A stretch of DNA of 64,000 nt from Cololabis saira (taxonomy: Eukaryota > Chordata > Actinopteri > Beloniformes > Belonidae), in assembly GCF_033807715.1 (NCBI RefSeq), contig NC_084597.1, positions 6,882,147 through 6,946,146 of the forward strand. Reading direction: 5' to 3'. The notes under the pieces were generated by a model. The model was not told the origin of the DNA. It searched no databases and saw only the letters and a program-made list of their open reading frames with translations. Below, in pieces: positions 57,724-64,000 of the stretch. How positions within the stretch are numbered: position 1 is the stretch's first letter; each line of letters begins with the position of its first letter. A program made the position numbers and the translations under genes.

Positions 57724-58193
57724 CTGTGGAGACACACATGTAGGATTAGATGCAGTGTAGGTGTATCATTTAGTAGTCCTGTTATTATTATTTGATCATA
57801 TCTTCCCTACTGCTCAGATCGGCCCGTCCCACCCTTCGTCCGTTTCAAATTTCACCGGCTTTATTCAAACTTTTCCCATAAATCATGGCAAAAGTCAGGT
57901 TTTTAGTAGTTTGTAAATTGTAACTACAATTTTTGTCCACAAGTAAACAGTTTCTAAAATTTTAAAATAAGTAATAACATGCTGCATAAAATAACTGGAT
58001 TTTAAATTAATGGTTCTCAACTGGTGGGTCAGGACCCCAAAACTGGACTGCAGACCAGTTTTCAGACCTACTTCTTAGTTGTTGCAATTTCTTTTCATGT
58101 TTTGCTAAAAAAAACAAAAAAAACAACAGCTGACTTAAAAATCCATGTTGCTGAAATGTTTTCGTTAAGTCCGCCTTGTTTTATCCACGTTTT
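57724..58193. other. probably a nop14 intron, nothing recognised
   Basis: It directly precedes the fourth-from-last nop14 exon on the minus strand. No further exon is visible up to the array. Confidence 0.4.
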
Positions 58194-58476
58194 ATTAAGG
58201 GATACTCAGGCCAACCGGGGCACCAGATGGGGTGGGGAGGATCTGGCCGGAATAACGTGATCCTTCCACGCGCTATGTCCGGTCAGAGAATCCTCCCCCT
58301 GTCTGGTGAAAAGAAGCGGTCCGTCAATCCTCAGGATAAGAAGGAGACCTGAGCTCAGTGCAGGGCCCTCCCTGGGTTGGCAGAGGAGAGCAATGCCCAG
58401 GACTGTTACTTAGGTATGAGCACTGGGTGATGAAATGGGTAAAAAATCGGGGATAAAAAAAAAAATAAAAAAAAAA
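58194..58476 (+). mobile_element. SINE-like retroposon with A-rich tail
   Basis: It runs from about GGATACTCAGGCCAACCGGG through GTGATCCTTCCACGCGCTAT, GGTGAAAAGAAGCGGTCCGT and ATCGGGGATAAAAAA to an A-rich tail. The last 125 bp also occur at 43462-43585. The middle resembles a widespread fish SINE from memory; Pol III boxes are not clear. Confidence 0.5.
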
Positions 58477-58570
58477 GGAATGGGCAATATTTAAGAATTT
58501 GTTGTCTCACGGTAAAAACGATAAATTCCCATTGACGTTTTTGTGTAAAGTCTGATTTATGGTTCTGCGT

Positions 58571-58571
<1 letters not shown>
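58477..58571. mobile_element. left part of a hAT element like 15146-15758
   Basis: GGAATGGGCAATATTT, TTTGTTGTCTCACGGTAAAAA and TGATTTATGGTTCTGCGTAG repeat the order seen at 15146 and 21530. The GAAA array begins directly after the MITE end. The right end is not in the window. Confidence 0.65.
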
Positions 58572-58617
<46 letters not shown>

Positions 58618-59133
58618 AATTAGCCTAAAAAGAAAGAAAGAAAGAAAGAAATTAGCCTAAAAAGAAAGAAAGAAAGAAAGAAAGAAAGAAATTAGCCTAA
58701 AAAGAAAGAAAGAAAGAAATTAGCCTAAAAAGAAAGAAAGAAAGAAAAAGAAATGAGCAAGAAAGAAAGAAAGAAAGAAAGAGAAATGAGCAAGAAAGAA
58801 AGAAAGAAATGAGCAAGAAAAAAAGAAAGAAAGGAAGAAAGAAAGAAAGAGAAATGAGCAAGAAAGAAAGAAAGAAAGAAAGAAATTAGCCTAAAAAGAA
58901 AGAAAGAAAGAAAGAAATTAGCCTAAAAAGAAAGAAAGAAAGAAAGAAAGAAAAAGAAATGAGCAAGAAAGAAAGAAAGAAAGGAAGAAAGAAAGAAAGA
59001 GAAATGAGCAAGAAAGAAAGAAAGAAAGAAAGAAATTAGCCTAAAAAGAAAGAAAGAAAGAAAGAAATTAGCCTAAAAAGAAAGAAAGAAAGAAAGAAAT
59101 TAGCCTAAAAAGAAAGAAAGAAATTAGCCTAAA

Positions 59134-59169
<36 letters not shown>

Positions 59170-59287
59170 AAAAGAAATGAGCAAGAAAGAAAGAAAGAAA
59201 GAAAGAAAGAGAAATGAGCAAGAAAGAAAGAAAGAAATGAGCAAGAAAAAAAGAAAGAAAGGAAGAAAGAAAGAAAGAGAAATAAGC

Positions 59288-59327
<40 letters not shown>

Positions 59328-59740
59328 AATTAGCCTAAAAAGAAAGAAAGAAATTAGCCTAAAAAGAAAGAAAGAAAGAAAGAAAGAAAAAGAAATGAGC
59401 AAGAAAGAAAGAAAGAAAGGAAGAAAGAAAGAAAGAGAAATGAGCAAGAAAGAAAGAAAGAAAGAAAGAAAGAAATGAGCAAGAAAGAAAGAAAGAAAGG
59501 AAGAAAGAAAGAAAGAGAAATGAGCAAGAAAGAAAGAAAGAAAGAGAAATGAGCAAGAAAGAAAGAAAGAAAGAAATTAGCCTAAAAAGAAAGAAAGAAA
59601 TTAGCCTAAAAAGAAAGAAAGAAAGAAAGAAAGAAAGAAAAAGAAATGAGCAAGAAAGAAAGAAAGAAAGAAAGAGAAATGAGCAAGAAAGAAAGAAAGA
59701 AAGAAAGAAATGAGCAAGAAAGAAAGAAAGAGAAATGAGC

Positions 59741-59780
<40 letters not shown>

Positions 59781-59789
59781 GAAATGAGC

Positions 59790-59821
<32 letters not shown>

Positions 59822-59980
59822 GAAATGAGCAAGAAAGAAAGAAAGAAAGAAAGAAAGAAATTAGCCTAAAAAGAAAGAAAGAAAGAAAGAAATTAGCCTA
59901 AAAAGAAAGAAAGAAAGAAAGAAAAAGAAATGAGCAAGAAAGAAAGAAAGAAAGGAAGAAAGAAAGAAAGAGAAATGAGC

Positions 59981-60016
<36 letters not shown>

Positions 60017-60530
60017 GAAATGAGCAAGAAAGAAAGAAAGAAAGAAAGAAAGAAATTAGCCTAAAAAGAAAGAAAGAAAGAAAGAAATTAGCCTAAAAAG
60101 AAAGAAAGAAAGAAAGAAATGAGCAAGAAAGCAAGAAAGAAAGGAAGAAAGAAAGAAAGAGAAATGAGCAAGAAAGAAAGAAAGAAAGAAAAAGAAATTA
60201 GCCTAAAAAGAAAGAAAGAAAGAAAGAAATTAGCCTAAAAAGAAAGAAAGAAAGAAAGAAAGAAAGAAAAAGAAATGAGCAAGAAAGAAAGAAAGAAATT
60301 AGCCTAAAAAGAAAGAAAGAAAGAAATTAGCCTAAAAAGAAAGAAAGAAAGAAATTAGCCTAAAAAGAAAGAAAGAAAGAAAGAAAAAGAAATGAGCAAG
60401 AAAGAAAGAAAGAAAGAAAGAAAGAGAAATGAGCAAGAAAGAAAGAAAGAAAGAAAGAAATTAGCCTAAAAAGAAAGAAAGAAAGAAATTAGCCTAAAAA
60501 GAAAGAAAGAAAGAAAGAAATTAGCCTAAA

Positions 60531-60578
<48 letters not shown>

Positions 60579-60892
60579 AAAAGAAATGAGCAAGAAAGAA
60601 AGAAAGAAAGAAAGGAAGAAAGAAAGAGAAATGAGCAAGAAAGAAAGAAAGAAAGAAAGAAAGAGAAATGAGCAAGAAAGAAAGAAAGAAAGAAAGAAAT
60701 GAGCAAGAAAGAAAGAAAGGAAGAAAGAAAGAAAGAGAAATGAGCAAGAAAGAAAGAAAGAAAGAAAGAAATTAGCCTAAAAAGAAAGAAAGAAAGAAAG
60801 AAAGAAAGAAAAAGAAATGAGCAAGAAAGAAAGAAAGAAAGAAAGGAAGAAAGAAAGAGAAATGAGCAAGAAAGAAAGAAAGAGAAATGAGC

Positions 60893-60932
<40 letters not shown>

Positions 60933-61131
60933 AATGAGCAAGAAAGAAAGAACGAAAGGAAGAAAGAAAGAAAGAAAGAGAAATTAGCAAGAAAGAAAGA
61001 AAGAAAGAAATTAGTCTAAAAAGAAAGAAAGAAAGAAAGAAAGAAAGAAAAAGAAATGAGCAAGAAAGAAAGAAAGAAAGAAAGGAAGAAAGAAAGAGAA
61101 ATGAGCAAGAAAGAAAGAAAGAGAAATGAGC

Positions 61132-61167
<36 letters not shown>

Positions 61168-61279
61168 AATGAGCAAGAAAGAAAGAACGAAAGGAAGAAA
61201 GAAAGAAAGAAAGAGAAATTAGCAAGAAAGAAAGAAAGAAAGAAATTAGTCTAAAAAGAAAGAAAGAAATTAGCCTAAA

Positions 61280-61327
<48 letters not shown>

Positions 61328-61377
61328 AAAAGAAATGAGCAAGAAAGAAAGAAAGAAAGAAAGAAAGAGAAATGAGC

Positions 61378-61409
<32 letters not shown>

Positions 61410-61705
61410 AATGAGCAAGAAAGAAAGAAAGGAAGAAAGAAAGAGAAATGAGCAAGAAAGAAAGAAAGGAAGAAAGAGAAATGAGCAAGAAAGAAAGAAA
61501 GAAATTAGCCTAAAAAGAAAGAAAGAAAGAAATTAGCCTAAAAAGAAAGAAAGAAAGAAAGAAAAAGAAATGAGCAAGAAAGAAAGAAAGAAAGAAAGAA
61601 AGAGAAATGAGCAAGAAAGAAAGAAAGAAAGAAAGAAATTAGCCTAAAAAGAAAGAAAGAAAGAAATTAGCCTAAAAAGAAAGAAAGAAAGAAAGAAATT
61701 AGCCT

Positions 61706-61772
<67 letters not shown>

Positions 61773-62081
61773 AAAAGAAATGAGCAAGAAAGAAAGAAAG
61801 GAAGAAAGAAAGAGAAATGAGCAAGAAAGAAAGAAAGAAAGAAAGAAAGAGAAATGAGCAAGAAAGAAAGAAAGAAAGAAATGAGCAAGAAAGAAAGAAA
61901 GAAAGGAAGAAAGAAAGAAAGAGAAATGAGCAAGAAAGAAAGAAAGAAAGAAAGAAATTAGCCTAAAAAGAAAGAAAGAAAGAAATTAGCCTAAAAAGAA
62001 AGAAAGAAAGAAAGAAAGAAAGAAAAAGAAATGAGCAAGAAAGAAAGAAAGAAAGAAAGGAAGAAAGAAAGAGAAATGAGC

Positions 62082-62113
<32 letters not shown>

Positions 62114-62122
62114 GAAATGAGC

Positions 62123-62154
<32 letters not shown>

Positions 62155-62274
62155 AATGAGCAAGAAAGAAAGAACGAAAGGAAGAAAGAAAGAAAGAAAG
62201 AGAAATTAGCAAGAAAGAAAGAAAGAAAGAAATTAGTCTAAAAAGAAAGAAAGAAAGAAAGAAATTAGCCTAAA

Positions 62275-62306
<32 letters not shown>

Positions 62307-62356
62307 AAAAGAAATGAGCAAGAAAGAAAGAAAGAAAGAAAGAAAGAGAAATGAGC

Positions 62357-62400
<44 letters not shown>

Positions 62401-62734
62401 AATGAGCAAGAAAGAAAGAAAGGAAGAAAGAAAGAGAAATGAGCAAGAAAGAAAGAAAGGAAGAAAGAGAAATGAGCAAGAAAGAAAGAAAGAAAGAAAG
62501 AAATTAGCCTAAAAAGAAAGAAAGAAAGAAAGAAAGAAATTAGCCTAAAAAGAAAGAAAGAAAGAAAGAAAGAAAGAAAAAGAAATGAGCAAGAAAGAAA
62601 GAAAGAAAGAAAGAGAAATGAGCAAGAAAGAAAGAAAGAAAGAAAGAAATGAGCAAGAAAGAAAGAAAGAAAGGAAGAAAGAAAGAAAGAAATGAGCAAG
62701 AAAGAAAGAAAGAAAGAAAGAAAGAGAAATGAGC

Positions 62735-62766
<32 letters not shown>

Positions 62767-63088
62767 GAAATGAGCAAGAAAGAAAGAAAGAAAGAAAGAA
62801 AGAAATTAGCCTAAAAAGAAAGAAAGAAAGAAAGAAAGAAAAAGAAATGAGCAAGAAAGAAAGAAAGAAAGAAAGAGAAATGAGCAAGAAAGAAAGAAAG
62901 AAAGAAAGAGAAATGAGCAAGAAAGAAAGAAAGAAAGAAAGAAAGAAATGAGCAAGAAAGAAACAAAGAGAAATGAGCAAGAAAGAAAGAAAGAAAGAAA
63001 GAAATTAGCCTAAAAAGAAAGAAAGAAAGAAAAAAAAATGAGCAAGAAAGAAAGAAAGAAAGGAAGAAAGAAAGAAAGAGAAATGAGC

Positions 63089-63120
<32 letters not shown>

Positions 63121-63411
63121 GAAATGAGCAAGAAAGAAAGAAAGAAAGAAAGAAAGAAATTAGCCTAAAAAGAAAGAAAGAAAGAAATTAGCCTAAAAAG
63201 AAAGAAAGAAAGAAAGAAAGAAAGGAAGAAAGAAAGAGAAATGAGCAAGAAAGAAAGAAAGAAAGAAAGAAAGAGAAATGAGCAAGAAAGAAAGAAAGAA
63301 AGAAAGAAATGAGCAAGAAAGAAAGAATGAAAGAAATTAGCCTAAAAAGAAAGAAAGAAAGAAAGAAATTAGCCTAAAAAGAAAGAAAGAAAGAAAGAAA
63401 AAGAAATGAGC

Positions 63412-63447
<36 letters not shown>

Positions 63448-63621
63448 GAAATGAGCAAGAAAGAAAGAAAGAAAGAAAGAAATGAGCAAGAAAGAAAGAA
63501 AGGAAGAAAGAAAGAGAAATGAGCAAGAAAGAAAGAAAGAAAGAAAGAGAAATGAGCAAGAAAGAAAGAAAGAAAGAAAGAAATTAGCCTAAAAAGAAAG
63601 AAAGAAAGAAATTAGCCTAAA

Positions 63622-63705
<84 letters not shown>

Positions 63706-63933
63706 AAAAGAAATGAGCAAGAAAGAAAGAAAGAAAGAGAAATGAGCAAGAAAGAAAGAAAGAAATGAGCAAGAAAGAAAGAAAGGAAGAAAGAAAGAAA
63801 GAGAAATGAGCAAGAAAGAAAGAAAGAGAAATGAGCAAGAAAGAAAGAAAGAAAGAGAAATGAGCAAGAAAGAAAGAAAAAAAGAAAGAAAGAAATTAGC
63901 CTAGAAAGAAAGAAAGAAAGAAATTAGCCTAAA

Positions 63934-63977
<44 letters not shown>

Positions 63978-64000
63978 AAAAGAAATGAGCAAGAAAGAAA
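58571..64000. repeat. compound GAAA satellite, over 5.4 kb, two linker types
   Basis: (GAAA)n blocks of varying length are punctuated by two recurring linkers, GAAATTAGCCTAAAAAG and GAAATGAGCAAGAAAG. A rarer GGAAG interruption also occurs, often before GAGAAATGAGCAAG. The array reaches the window end. Long Phe/Leu/Ser frames on the minus strand come only from the repeat. Similar linkers (ATGAGCCAG, ATGAGCCTG) in the arrays at 15295 and 21655 suggest a common origin. Confidence 0.97.

Noticed and set aside
58571..63867. Long Phe/Leu/Ser/His reading frames on the minus strand
   Set aside because: They are translations of the GAAA repeat and its linkers; the Met starts come from a linker.

Overview
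The window looks like nuclear DNA from a teleost fish. It has vertebrate-style split genes with GT-AG introns, and it is dense in fish-type transposons (hAT, PIF/Harbinger, TTAA-target Kolobok/piggyBac-like, Tc1/mariner), L1-Tx1-like and L2/Rex-like LINEs, a tRNA-derived SINE and long microsatellites. Zebrafish is generally reported to lack alpha-synuclein, so a non-cyprinid, probably acanthomorph, fish is my guess. The species cannot be told from the sequence.

Two host genes can be rebuilt by hand. The first is a synuclein on the + strand, best matching alpha-synuclein (snca). It has five coding exons between 23150 and 42189 that join in frame to a 125-residue protein, a candidate 5' non-coding exon ending at 22828, and a 3' UTR with a (GT)n tract and an AATAAA at 42815. 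The second is the 3' end of nop14 (nucleolar protein 14) on the - strand, four exons between 57723 and 55080. The two genes converge tail to tail about 12 kb apart.

Layout: 1-5082 is intergenic with a hAT, a dispersed repeat and a TTAA element. 5083-10591 is a 5'-truncated L1-Tx1-like LINE with two nonsense codons, a very G-rich 3' part and a 17-bp target duplication. 10609-22550 is intergenic DNA packed with DNA transposons and GGAA/GAAA, CA and AT tracts. 22550-42835 is snca, its introns filled with hAT, Harbinger, LINE and SINE copies. 42896-50800 is a deep transposon nest in which one Tc1-like copy has been split by at least six later insertions. 51400-54545 holds a second foldback copy, a small Tc1-type MITE and a further dispersed repeat. 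54840-57723 is nop14, whose introns are short except where transposons landed. 58571 to the window end is a compound GAAA array of more than 5.4 kb.

There is no operon or defence-type system here. The interest lies in the transposon history: exact target duplications, an empty/filled site pair inside the window, long-inverted-repeat elements with 6-bp target duplications, retroposon sequence captured by a hAT family, and two inverted-duplication scars at transposon ends.
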